From Sinorhizobium glycinis (GTDB taxonomy: Bacteria > Pseudomonadota > Alphaproteobacteria > Rhizobiales > Rhizobiaceae), in contig NZ_LPUX01000046.1 of assembly GCF_001651865.1 (NCBI RefSeq), positions 1-64,000 on the forward strand: a stretch of 64,000 nt of DNA. The letters run 5' to 3'. Positions 56,911 through 64,000 of this stretch are shown piece by piece. A program made the translations under genes and the position numbers. The number at the start of each line of letters is the position of its first letter. Positions within the stretch are counted from its first letter, which is position 1. A model generated the notes under the pieces. That model searched no databases. It saw only the letters and a list, made by a program, of their open reading frames with translations, and was not told the origin of the DNA.

Positions 56911-57720
56911 ATGACATCGAACGACAGACGGCCGCCGGTCGATGGCGGGGCGGTTGGAGCAAGCATGGTTGATCTTCCGAGTGTGCGGCGGCTGGAAGCG
57001 GTGGGCTTTCGCGCCTGGCCTGCGTCGACGGTCCTCTATGACGGCAGCTGGCTGATCCGGCTGACCGCCGGGCATCCCTCCAAGCGCCTGAACTCGATCA
57101 ATCCGCTTGATCCATCCGATTACCGCGACATCGCCATCCGGCTGGAGAAGGCGGCGCGGCGCTTTGCCGAGCACGACCGCCCGCTCACGGTCCGGCAGAC
57201 GCCGCTGACGCCGCCGCAACTGATCGCCTACATGGACGGCGAAGGCTGGACATCGTTCAGCCACAGCCTGGTCCTGGAGCTCGATCTCACGCAGGGCGAG
57301 CTCGGCGAGGGAATGGACCACCTGCCGATCAAGGATCTCGGTCGTTTCGTCGACGCGCGGATCCAGATCGGCAAGGAAGATCCGCAAATCAAGCCGGCAC
57401 TGACTGAAATCATTACAGCGATCAAACCGGAATGCGGGCTGTTCCTCTTCGAGGCCCGCGACGTCGGGCCGACGGCCGTGTCGCTCGTCGTCCACGACAA
57501 TGACCTTGCCGGCATCATGCAGTTTTCGGTCGCCGAGTCCGTCAGGCGCCAGGGCGTCGGCAGGGCGCTGCTCGACGCCTCGCTGCGCTGGGCGCGTCTG
57601 CGCGGCGCGAAGAAGGCGTGGCTGCAGGTGGAAGGCGCCAACGAGGCGGCGATCGCGCTTTACCGCAAGGCCGGCTTCGCTGAGGTCTATCGATACCTTT
57701 ATCGCACGCCGGGGGTTTAA
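56911..57720 (+). CDS. GNAT family N-acetyltransferase
   Basis: A 269-residue protein with an N-terminal domain of unknown role (about 25-110) and a C-terminal GNAT domain: SVAESVRRQGVGRALLDASLRWAR (acetyl-CoA loop), then EGANEAAIALYRKAGFAEVYRY. The order argJ-GNAT-mutT is one I recall from related genomes, but the acceptor is unknown. The start at 56911 lies almost inside repeat copy F; ATG 56965 is an alternative without a better ribosome binding site. mutT follows after three bases. Confidence 0.85.
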   Translation: MTSNDRRPPVDGGAVGASMVDLPSVRRLEAVGFRAWPASTVLYDGSWLIRLTAGHPSKRLNSINPLDPSDYRDIAIRLEKAARRFAEHDRPLTVRQTPLTPPQLIAYMDGEGWTSFSHSLVLELDLTQGELGEGMDHLPIKDLGRFVDARIQIGKEDPQIKPALTEIITAIKPECGLFLFEARDVGPTAVSLVVHDNDLAGIMQFSVAESVRRQGVGRALLDASLRWARLRGAKKAWLQVEGANEAAIALYRKAGFAEVYRYLYRTPGV

Positions 57721-57723
57721 GGC

Positions 57724-58137
57724 ATGGGGATGCAAGGGAAGAAGATCGTGTTGGTCGCAGCCTGCGCGCTGCTCGATTCCGATGGACGCATTCTCCTGGC
57801 TCAACGCCCGGAAGGAAAGCCGCTTGCCGGTCTCTGGGAGTTCCCCGGCGGCAAGGTCGAGGCCGGCGAAACTCCGGAAGAGACACTGATCCGCGAACTC
57901 GAGGAGGAACTCGGGATACGGACAAAGGTCGCCTGCCTCGCGCCGCTCACCTTCGCGAGCCATAGCTACGACGACTTCCACCTGTTGATGCCGCTCTATG
58001 TCTGCCGGCGCTACGAAGGATATGCCGAGGGGCGGGAGGGCCAGCTGATCAAATGGGTGCGTCCGAAAGCGTTGCGCGATTACCCGATGCCGCCGGCGGA
58101 CGAACCGCTGATCCCGTTTCTGATGGATTTGCTTTAG
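57724..58137 (+). CDS. mutT: 8-oxo-dGTP diphosphatase MutT
   Basis: A 137-residue Nudix hydrolase. The Nudix box GGKVEAGETPEETLIRELEEELGI is intact, preceded by GLWEFPGG. AAQRPEGKPLAG and the C-terminal MPPADEPLIPFL fit MutT/NUDT1-type nucleotide-pool cleaning. It starts three bases after the GNAT stop, consistent with one transcript. Confidence 0.92.
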   Translation: MGMQGKKIVLVAACALLDSDGRILLAQRPEGKPLAGLWEFPGGKVEAGETPEETLIRELEEELGIRTKVACLAPLTFASHSYDDFHLLMPLYVCRRYEGYAEGREGQLIKWVRPKALRDYPMPPADEPLIPFLMDLL

Positions 58138-58406
58138 AGGGTAGGGACAAGACGGTCTTCCGCCGCTGCCGTCTTGCCATTGATAAATTTGCGGGCGATG
58201 GAGGGAGAAACCGTCCGCCCCGGCGGTCGATTCCCCTAAAATCTAAGATTTATTAATCAAAAGTTTATCACCCTCCTCCACAATCGAGCGCATCAGTTTC
58301 GGTGCGCCGGCCCTCGGCGATGCCGGTTTCGAGCAGGTGTGGTCAGGTCGAAGCTTGGGAAGGATGCTTTCGCCCGCCGCGCTCTTCAAGTGTTTGTGAG
58401 GCTGGA
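58138..58406. other. AT-richer intergenic region before the pilin-associated genes
   Basis: 269 bases. AAATCTAAGATTTATTAATCA at about 58239-58259 is unusually AT-rich for this genome. TTAATCAAAAGTTTA at 58253-58267 matches the CtrA box TTAA-N7-TTAA with one mismatch. No gene is supported. Confidence 0.45.
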
Positions 58407-58727
58407 ATGGTGGACGAGGATTTCTGGAGGACAGTTCAGGACAAGGATCTGGCAGCGAGCCAGTCCCGTCGGACGGGTGTGCTCAACCTGTCTCTGCTGT
58501 TCGGGACGGCAGTGATCGCGCTGACGCTGATCCTGACGCCGATGCTGTCGTCGAAGACCGACAAGCGCATGCTCGCGAACACCCCGATCGACTACGACAA
58601 TATTTCCACAGGCTCGATTCCCTCCGGCGGCGCGGCAAAGCGCTACACCGTCCGGCGCAGCGTGCTTCAGGAAATGCCCGGCGCCGTCTGCATCATCGAT
58701 GCGAACGGCAGCAGGAGCGGGTGCTGA
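58407..58727 (+). CDS. Small membrane protein next to Flp pilin (106 residues)
   Basis: A 106-residue protein starting MVDEDFWRTVQDKDLAASQSRRTGVLNLS. A single hydrophobic helix lies at about residues 29-46, followed by a polar region and the RRSVLQEMPGAVCIIDANG C-terminus. I do not recognise the family. It lies 108 bases upstream of a Flp pilin gene on the same strand, so a link to pilus assembly is possible but unproven. TGAGGCTGGA precedes the ATG. Confidence 0.65.
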   Translation: MVDEDFWRTVQDKDLAASQSRRTGVLNLSLLFGTAVIALTLILTPMLSSKTDKRMLANTPIDYDNISTGSIPSGGAAKRYTVRRSVLQEMPGAVCIIDANGSRSGC

Positions 58728-58835
58728 CTGGCGATGCTGGGAAGGCGATCGCCTCGCTGCCGCGCATGATCAATAGGGCGGTCGAGCCCTGCGTCCCTCG
58801 GGGCGCATGAATGCAAATGGCGCGCTGGAGGCCGT

Positions 58836-59003
58836 ATGGAAACGCTGAAACGCCTCGTTCGGAACCAAGATGGCGCCACGGCCGTGGAGTATGGCCTCAT
58901 CGCCGCCCTGATATCAGTCGGCCTTCTCCTCGGGCTGGAGAGTTTCGGGGCCGGACTTGATGACGTGCTGACCTATATCTCGGATACGATCGAAGCCGCT
59001 TGA
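58836..59003 (+). CDS. Flp family type IVb pilin
   Basis: A 55-residue pilin. A short basic leader (METLKRLVRNQDGATA) precedes the Flp motif VEYGLIAALISVGLLLG, with a prepilin-peptidase-type Glu in TAVEYG. GGAGG precedes the ATG at 58836. Flp pilins build tight-adherence pili, whose Cpa assembly genes are not in the window, so this is an orphan pilin. The gene is short enough to be missed by automatic gene calling. Confidence 0.85.
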   Translation: METLKRLVRNQDGATAVEYGLIAALISVGLLLGLESFGAGLDDVLTYISDTIEAA

Positions 59004-59019
59004 TCCCGTATCGAGCGGC

Positions 59020-59919
59020 TCACGACTGCTTGCTCGAACCCTTCAGCGCGTGCTCTCTCACCCCAAGCGCATCCGACAGCCTCTGCTTCGCCGAGCCCGG
59101 CTGCAGCGGTTTTTGCTGGCTTTCGTGCGGTGCCCAGCCCGAGACATAGATGATCGAGAAGGTCGCGCGGATCCTGCCGTCCGGGTCGGAGAAGCGTTCG
59201 GCATAGATCTCGGCGGCTTTCAGGAAGAAGCGCCGCGGCATCGGCCTGCGGCTTCGCGCCGCGAGCGGGTTGGTCATGCCCATCGCCCTCAAATCCTTGA
59301 GAAGCCCGAAGAGCGAATCGTAGCGAACCGTGTAAGTCTCGGCGTCGGCGACCGGCAGGGCAAATCCCGCCCGCTGCAGGAGCGCGCCGATGTCGCGCAC
59401 GTCGGCAAATGGAATCACCCTCGGGCTTGCTCCACCGGTCAGTTCCGCCTCCGCCGCCAGCAGGGTATCGCGCAGCTCCTGCAGCGTGCCGCTCCCCGGG
59501 ATCGCGGCAAGGAACAGCCCGTCCGGCTTGAGGGCGCGCCGCGCCTGAATGAAGACGCCGGGCGTATCGTTGGTGAGATGTAACGACAGCGGCGACAGCA
59601 GCAGGTTGAGAGATTGCGCTTCGGCCGGGATGCGCTCGAGCGGGGCTACGGTAACCGGAGCAGCGGTCGATCCGAAGCCTTCGTCGGTTTCCACCCGCTC
59701 GATGGTGCCGACTTTGCCCGTCTCGGCCAGACGGGCCGCCGTGGCGCCGGTGTAGCCGTGCAATTCCATGGCCCGGTCAAAATGCCGTTCCACCACGCTG
59801 ACGCGATCGGCGAGCTCCTGCGCCACGATATCGAGCAGGAAGGTCGCTTTGGCGTCGCCAGCGAGCAGCGCGCGGCGGCGATGCGCTTCGACTAGGCTCT
59901 GGTCAAAGATGATTTCCAC
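59020..59919 (-). CDS. BioC/NDUFAF5-like SAM-dependent methyltransferase
   Basis: A 299-residue protein. The SAM-binding motif I is degenerate, but the Methyltransf_11 pattern is visible: SLNLLLSPLSLHLTNDTPGVFIQARRALKPDGLFLAAIPG. The segment order and the C-terminal SRRPMPRRFFLKAAEIYAERF fit the NDUFAF5 group (mitochondrial complex I assembly factor), which includes hydroxylases rather than methyltransferases. GTG 59919, preceded by GAGAGAGTATC, is preferred over ATG 59940. Divergent from comF across 23 bases. Confidence 0.75.
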   Translation of the reverse strand: MEIIFDQSLVEAHRRRALLAGDAKATFLLDIVAQELADRVSVVERHFDRAMELHGYTGATAARLAETGKVGTIERVETDEGFGSTAAPVTVAPLERIPAEAQSLNLLLSPLSLHLTNDTPGVFIQARRALKPDGLFLAAIPGSGTLQELRDTLLAAEAELTGGASPRVIPFADVRDIGALLQRAGFALPVADAETYTVRYDSLFGLLKDLRAMGMTNPLAARSRRPMPRRFFLKAAEIYAERFSDPDGRIRATFSIIYVSGWAPHESQQKPLQPGSAKQRLSDALGVREHALKGSSKQS

Positions 59920-59942
59920 GATACTCTCTCCGAAAATCACGG

Positions 59943-60755
59943 ATGCAAAGAAGCCTTGAAGGGGACAAAGTCAACCTTATGGACCGGGATGGTTGGAGAA
60001 ATCGGGCGAAGCGCTGGAGGACGCTGGTCGGGGAGTTCGGAACTGCGGCGGTCAATCTCGTCTTTCCGCCGGTCTGCTGCGGTTGCGGCCGGTTGACTGG
60101 CGATGCCCACGCCGTCTGTCCCTCCTGTTGGGCGGGATTGCACCTGGTAGAGCGGCCTTATTGCGAAATCCTCGGCTCACCCTTCGCCGTCGATCCCGGC
60201 CCGGGCGCCGTTTCGCCCCAAGCGATTGCCAATCCGCCGGTCTTTGACAGGTTGCGTTCGGTCTCACTTCACGAGGGGATTGCCCGCGACCTGGTGCATG
60301 GCCTTAAATATCGCGACCGCACCGATCTCGCTTCGATGATGGCCGAGTGGATGATCCGCGCCAGCGACGGCACCGTTGCGGCAGCGGACATGATCGTGCC
60401 GGTCCCGCTTCACGCTTTTCGGCTCTGGCGGCGAAAGTTCAACCAGTCGGCGGAGCTGGCGCGCTGCGTCTCCGAGCGAGCCGGCAAGCCATATCGCCCG
60501 GAGGCGCTTCGCCGGATCAGGCGCACGCGCCGGCAGGTCGGGCTCGGCGCCCCGGCACGTGAGGAGAATGTCCGCGGCGCCTTTGCCGTTCCGGAAAGCG
60601 TCAGGCCGGGGATTGCGGGGAAACGCATCGTGCTCGTCGATGACGTTTATACGACGGGCGCAACGGTTTCGGCAGCAACCCGCGCATTGAAGCGCGCGGG
60701 GGCCGGGGACGTCACGGTTTTGACCTTTGCAATGGCGATGTCCGAGCCTATATGA
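59943..60755 (+). CDS. ComF family phosphoribosyltransferase-like protein
   Basis: A 270-residue protein. The double zinc-ribbon CCGCGRLTGDAHAVCPSCW sits at about 45-63, and the C-terminal phosphoribosyltransferase-like domain ends with the PRPP loop VLVDDVYTTGATVSAAT. ComF proteins support DNA uptake in competent species; in non-competent bacteria the role is unclear. ATG 59943 lies 23 bases from the divergent methyltransferase start; ATG 59979 is an alternative. grxC follows closely. Confidence 0.88.
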   Translation: MQRSLEGDKVNLMDRDGWRNRAKRWRTLVGEFGTAAVNLVFPPVCCGCGRLTGDAHAVCPSCWAGLHLVERPYCEILGSPFAVDPGPGAVSPQAIANPPVFDRLRSVSLHEGIARDLVHGLKYRDRTDLASMMAEWMIRASDGTVAAADMIVPVPLHAFRLWRRKFNQSAELARCVSERAGKPYRPEALRRIRRTRRQVGLGAPAREENVRGAFAVPESVRPGIAGKRIVLVDDVYTTGATVSAATRALKRAGAGDVTVLTFAMAMSEPI

Positions 60756-60802
60756 CGAAGAAATGTCGGCAAAAATCGCCGGTGAAGGAGCAGTTCGATA
60801 TC

Positions 60803-61060
60803 ATGGCTTCGGTCGTCATTTATACGCGTCAGTTCTGTGGTTATTGCACAAGAGCGAAGAAGCTTCTGGAGAGCAAGGGCGTCGATTTCATCGAACACGA
60901 CGCGACCTATGACCCAGAGCTTCGCCAGACGATGATCGAAAAATCCAATGGCGGCAGGACATTTCCGCAGATCTTGATCAACGACGTTCCTGTCGGCGGA
61001 TGTGACGACCTGCATGCGCTCGATCGTGCCGGCAGGCTCGACGAGATGCTGGCCGCGTAA
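60803..61060 (+). CDS. grxC: Glutaredoxin 3-type dithiol glutaredoxin
   Basis: An 85-residue glutaredoxin. The active site is RQFCGYCTRAKKLL, with CGYC (Cys12, Cys15) instead of the usual CPYC. The TFPQILIND cis-proline segment and the GGCDDLHALDRAG glutathione site are intact. This CGYC variant is known from S. meliloti GRX1. ATG 60803 gives the family N-terminus; the ATG at 60752, overlapping the comF stop, would add 17 residues without homology. Confidence 0.92.
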   Translation: MASVVIYTRQFCGYCTRAKKLLESKGVDFIEHDATYDPELRQTMIEKSNGGRTFPQILINDVPVGGCDDLHALDRAGRLDEMLAA

Positions 61061-61152
61061 AGTTCAGTCAGACAGCACGTCCGGCTTCGTCGAGGTTGAA
61101 GGGAGGCTCTCGGGTCGCTCGACTTGATCTGCCGGCTCGGGAGAAAAGGGCA

Positions 61153-62010
61153 ATGACGTTCAAGGCAGCGGCCATTCAGATGTGCTCCGGCGTCGATCCC
61201 GCAAGCAATGCGGAAACAGTGGCGAGGCTTGTGCGCGAAGCCGCTTCCGAGGGCGCCAGCTACATTCAGACGCCCGAGATGACGGGTGCCATCCAGCGGG
61301 ACCGCGCAGGACTGCGCTCGGTGCTGAGGGACGAAGCCAACGATCTCATCGTCCAGGAGGCGGCGCGCCTTGCCGGCGAGCTTGGCGTTTATCTTCATCT
61401 CGGTTCAACGCCGATCGGTCTTCCGGACGGCAGGGTTGCCAACCGCGGCTTCCTGTTCGGGCCGGACGGAACCAAGATCTGCGACTACGACAAGATCCAC
61501 ATGTTCGACGTCGATCTCGACAATGGCGAGAGCTGGCGCGAGAGCGCCGTCTATCGACCCGGCGCCACGGCCCGCGTGGTCGATCTACCCTTCGGCAAGT
61601 TGGGTTTTGCGATCTGCTACGATGTCCGCTTTCCGGAACTCTTCCGCCGGCAGGCGGTCGCCGGCGCGGAGATCATGTCGGTGCCGGCGGCCTTCACGCG
61701 TCAGACCGGCGAGGCGCATTGGGAAGTCCTGCTCAGGGCCCGCGCCATCGAGAACGGCCTCTTCGTCATCGCCGCCGCCCAGGCCGGGCAGCACGAGGAT
61801 GGACGAGAAACCTACGGACATTCGATGATCATCGATCCTTGGGGCAGGGTGCTCGCTGAGGCCGGCCCGGCCGGTGAAGCGGTTCTCATCGCGGAGATCG
61901 ACGTGGCGGCGGCGCACGGCGCGCGGGCGCGGATTCCCAATTTGAAGAACGCCCGCGAGTTCGTGCTCGACGAAGTGGTCCCGACGGGGAAAGGGGGCGT
62001 TGCAGCTTGA
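61153..62010 (+). CDS. Nitrilase-superfamily amidase (Nit1/2-like, deaminated glutathione amidase)
   Basis: A 285-residue C-N hydrolase. The catalytic Glu is in IQTPEMTGAIQ, Lys in CDYDKIHMFDVDL and Cys in FAICYDVRFPELFR, the Nit-branch pattern. Nit proteins hydrolyse deaminated glutathione (and sometimes omega-amides), a repair reaction after glutathione transamination. The gene order grxC-nit-DUF1178 points to glutathione metabolism. The stop overlaps the next gene's TTG start. Confidence 0.9.
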   Translation: MTFKAAAIQMCSGVDPASNAETVARLVREAASEGASYIQTPEMTGAIQRDRAGLRSVLRDEANDLIVQEAARLAGELGVYLHLGSTPIGLPDGRVANRGFLFGPDGTKICDYDKIHMFDVDLDNGESWRESAVYRPGATARVVDLPFGKLGFAICYDVRFPELFRRQAVAGAEIMSVPAAFTRQTGEAHWEVLLRARAIENGLFVIAAAQAGQHEDGRETYGHSMIIDPWGRVLAEAGPAGEAVLIAEIDVAAAHGARARIPNLKNAREFVLDEVVPTGKGGVAA

Positions 62011-62435
62011 TCCGCTACAATCTCTCCTGCGACAACGGCCACGGTTTCGAAGGTTGGTTCTCGTCGAGCGACGACTTCGACCGACAGGCCAAGAACAATC
62101 TCGTCACCTGTCCCACGTGTGGTTCCGCCTCCGTCTGCAAGCAACTGATGGCGCCGACCGTTTCCACGGCACGCAAGAAGGAAGCCCGGCAGGCGCTGGT
62201 CATGGACCAGACCCAGAAGGAAACCATCGCCAAGCTCCGCGAAATGGTGAATACGATCCGCGCGAACGCGGAAGACGTCGGCGAGCGCTTCCCGGAAGAG
62301 GCGCGCAAGATCCACTATGGCGAGGCCGACCAACGCGGCTTGATCGGCAAGGCGACTGCGGAAGAGGCGACGGCGCTGCTCGAGGAAGGCATCGAGATCG
62401 CGCCCCTGCCTGTGCTCCCGGACGACACGAACTGA
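62007..62435 (+). CDS. DUF1178 family protein with N-terminal zinc ribbon
   Basis: A 142-residue protein starting at TTG 62007, which overlaps the upstream TGA (TTGA). MIRYNLSCDNGHGFEGWFSSSDDF, then CPTCGSASVCKQLMAP, shows a small zinc-ribbon (C8, C35, C38, C44) followed by a helical acidic region. DUF1178 proteins are common in alphaproteobacteria and uncharacterised. Coupling to the amidase gene suggests co-expression. Confidence 0.88.
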   Translation: MIRYNLSCDNGHGFEGWFSSSDDFDRQAKNNLVTCPTCGSASVCKQLMAPTVSTARKKEARQALVMDQTQKETIAKLREMVNTIRANAEDVGERFPEEARKIHYGEADQRGLIGKATAEEATALLEEGIEIAPLPVLPDDTN

Positions 62436-62482
62436 GAGCGTTGCCTTGCCGCGAATTGGCGCAACGAGCCAACCACGAACTC

Positions 62483-62854
62483 TTATTCCACAATTTTCCA
62501 ATAGGAGTCCTTGCGGATCACTTTGCCGTCGCGAAACGTGTAGAAGTCACAACCTTGGACTTCCAGTCTCGTCCCCTCCCGGCTGGTGCCTGTGAGAGTC
62601 CATTTCGATATTCCAGTATCGGCAGCCGAATCCACAAAATGCTCGGCGTTGCCATAGTGGACATCCGGCAAGCCTTCAAAGCGTGTCGCCAGCGCTGCTC
62701 GTACGTTCCCTCTGCCCTCGAAACGAGAACCCCAAGGTTGGCTTCCCTTAGGCATCTCCAAGACGCAATCGTCAGAAAAGAAGGCCATGATGCGATCAAG
62801 GTCGTGCGCGTTTAAGGCCTCGGAAAGCTCTCTCAGTGTCGATCGAATGTCCAT
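62483..62854 (-). CDS. SnoaL/NTF2-like domain protein
   Basis: A 123-residue protein with the NTF2-like fold of the SnoaL group: LRELSEALNAHDLDRIMAFFSDDCVLEMP near the N-terminus and WTLTGTSREGTRLEVQGCDFYTFRDGKVIRKDSYWKIVE at the end. Most members are small-molecule-binding or isomerase-like proteins of unknown role. ATG 62854, preceded by GGAGGCGGGACGA, is preferred over ATG 62887. Confidence 0.82.
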   Translation of the reverse strand: MDIRSTLRELSEALNAHDLDRIMAFFSDDCVLEMPKGSQPWGSRFEGRGNVRAALATRFEGLPDVHYGNAEHFVDSAADTGISKWTLTGTSREGTRLEVQGCDFYTFRDGKVIRKDSYWKIVE

Positions 62855-62923
62855 TCGTCCCGCCTCCGTTCGGTGGGAAACTGACATTTTGTTCGTACGC
62901 TCCCAAGCAGGCCGATATTGCTC

Positions 62924-63670
62924 TCACACCGGCCGTTTGGCGACAATCATGTAGTTGACGTCCATGTCCCTTGACAGGTTCCATTGATTGGCGAGCGGGT
63001 TGAAGAACACGCCGGTGCGGTCGGTGATCTGCATGCCGCTTGCTTCGAGCGGTTTTTCCAGCTCTTCCGGCCGGACCAGCTTTTCGTATTGGTGGGTGCC
63101 GCGCGGCAGCCAGCGCAGCACGTTCTCGGCGGCGAAGATGGCAAGCGCCGCGGCCTTCAGCGTGCGGTTGATGGTGGCGACGAACATCAGGCCGCCGGGG
63201 CGCACCATATGCGCGCAGGTCGTCATGAAGAAGTCGACGTCGGCGACATGCTCGACCACTTCCATGTTGAGGACGATGTCGAAGCTCTCGCCGGCATCGG
63301 CCAGAGCCTCGGCGGTGACGGCGCGGTAATCGACGTTTACGCCGCTGCCCGCGGCATGCGCTTTGGCGATGCCGATGTTCTTTTCCGACGCATCCGCACC
63401 GAGAACGTCCGCTCCCATGCGGGCCATCGGCTCGGACAAGAGGCCGCCGCCGCAGCCGATATCGAGCAGCCTCAGGCCGTTCAGCGGCTGCGGGCTCTTC
63501 GGGTCGCGGCCGAACTGTTCGCACACCTTGTCGCGGATATAGGCGAGGCGGACCGGGTTGAACTTGTGCAGCGGACGGAACTTGCCGGTCGGATCCCACC
63601 ATTCGGCCGCCATCGCCGAGAAACGGTCCACCTCGCTCTGGTCGATCGTCGTGCGTGCCGTCTCGCTCAT
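62924..63670 (-). CDS. ubiG: Bifunctional 2-polyprenyl-6-hydroxyphenol methylase / 3-demethylubiquinol O-methyltransferase
   Basis: A 248-residue SAM-dependent O-methyltransferase. Motif [43 protein letters not shown] is typical of UbiG, followed by [19 protein letters not shown]. It catalyses both O-methylations of ubiquinone synthesis at the membrane. ATG 63670 follows GGAGGCTCCG; a longer frame upstream lacks homology. Confidence 0.93.
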   Translation of the reverse strand: MSETARTTIDQSEVDRFSAMAAEWWDPTGKFRPLHKFNPVRLAYIRDKVCEQFGRDPKSPQPLNGLRLLDIGCGGGLLSEPMARMGADVLGADASEKNIGIAKAHAAGSGVNVDYRAVTAEALADAGESFDIVLNMEVVEHVADVDFFMTTCAHMVRPGGLMFVATINRTLKAAALAIFAAENVLRWLPRGTHQYEKLVRPEELEKPLEASGMQITDRTGVFFNPLANQWNLSRDMDVNYMIVAKRPV

Positions 63671-63785
63671 CGGAGCCTCCTCGCCTGGTCCTGTCGGCGC
63701 GCGGGCAGCCTGCCCGACCATCGCCGCGTCTGTCCGTGAAGTCGGACGATCGACAGGCGATGTCAAGGGGCGACCATCCGACCTT

Positions 63786-64000
63786 TCAGATCTTGGCAGG
63801 CCGGTAATGCAGGATGACGACGCCGGACTTCAGCGGGCGGACGTGGGTGAGCTCCAGCTTGGTGCGTTCGGGAATGTTCTGAAAGAGCGGCGTGCCTTTG
63901 CCGAGCAGCACCGGATTGATGCCGAGACGGTACTCGTCGATCAGCCCCTTGGCCGTCAGCGTTGCGGCAAAGTCGGCGCTGCCGAAGACGAAGATCGTGC
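63786..64000 (-). CDS. Dihydrofolate reductase family (RibD C-terminal-like) protein, C-terminal fragment
   Basis: Only the last 70 codons are inside the window; the gene continues past the right edge. The frame reads [40 protein letters not shown], ending [13 protein letters not shown]. This is the RibD_C pattern of small bacterial DHFR-like proteins, usually annotated by fold only. Substrate not assignable. Confidence 0.8.
   Translation of the reverse strand, partial: TIFVFGSADFAATLTAKGLIDEYRLGINPVLLGKGTPLFQNIPERTKLELTHVRPLKSGVVILHYRPAKI

Noticed and set aside
60752-60802. Extended start for the glutaredoxin overlapping the comF stop
   Set aside because: The extra 17 residues have no family homology; ATG 60803 gives the normal 85-residue length.

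Overview
The window is 64 kb of GC-rich, gene-dense chromosome from a Rhizobiales alphaproteobacterium. I read it as Sinorhizobium/Ensifer. The reasons are the gene content (cobST, the argH-lptM-lysA-TIGR02302 block, cpdR, TlpA, a glutaredoxin with a CGYC site, DUF1178 and DUF2125 proteins), close resemblance to S. meliloti-type proteins, and intergenic palindromic repeats of the RIME and ABC-mosaic kind known from that genus. The species cannot be fixed from the sequence alone. Almost everything is housekeeping. There is no transposase, prophage, CRISPR array, plasmid origin or conjugation gene.

Layout. 1-5 kb: the N-terminal part of a probable M10-type metalloprotease, an ICMT-like methyltransferase, tusA behind an L,D-transpeptidase lipoprotein, accA, then xerD behind a 49-residue membrane peptide. 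5-12 kb: aroK-aroB-CNNM transporter run with ATGA overlaps, convergent with bolA; then a J-domain protein and the cobaltochelatase genes cobS and cobT. 12-23 kb: a phytase-like esterase, a queuosine-precursor transporter, rpmB with a clear promoter and terminator, a DUF3108 protein, a drug/metabolite exporter, cupin and gloB, a methyltransferase, hisC-tyrC, a DUF2125 protein and a ChaC-like cyclotransferase. 23-29 kb: ftsE-ftsX-ydcF-plsC on the minus strand; a DUF3426-like protein, hpt and cpdR on the plus strand. 29-36 kb: TIGR02302 protein, lysA, lptM, argH, divergent tlpA. 36-45 kb: 3-hydroxyacyl-CoA dehydrogenase, etfA/etfB, rhomboid protease, PduO-type adenosyltransferase, HIG1-like peptide, SDR enzyme, BrkB-like protein, GluQ-RS, AlkA-like glycosylase, HNH nuclease, DsbB. 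45.8-48.3 kb: tRNA-Leu(CAA), a poorly explained 0.8 kb stretch and an acyl-CoA synthetase. 48.6-54.2 kb: a GNAT enzyme, a polysaccharide flippase and secA. 54.4-64 kb: parvulin isomerase, argJ-GNAT-mutT, a Flp pilin with a small membrane protein, a BioC-like methyltransferase, comF, grxC, a nitrilase-family amidase, DUF1178, a SnoaL-like protein, ubiG and a dihydrofolate-reductase-family fragment.

Functional themes: aromatic and amino-acid synthesis (aroK, aroB, hisC, tyrC, lysA, argH, argJ); cobalamin synthesis (cobS, cobT, PduO-type adenosyltransferase); fatty-acid and acyl-CoA metabolism (accA, plsC, etfAB, 3-hydroxyacyl-CoA dehydrogenase, acyl-CoA synthetase); envelope and division (xerD, ftsEX, L,D-transpeptidase, secA, parvulin, flippase, DsbB); queuosine tRNA modification (VUT transporter, GluQ-RS).

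The most notable non-coding content is a family of about 105-nt double-hairpin repeats (six copies, four just upstream of start codons), several other repeat classes, a perfect CtrA-type site in front of ftsEX, and a LiuR-like palindrome in front of etfBA. I found no convincing wholly new multi-gene system. The best candidates for unexplained biology are the tRNA-Leu-adjacent stretch and the repeat-derived leaders.
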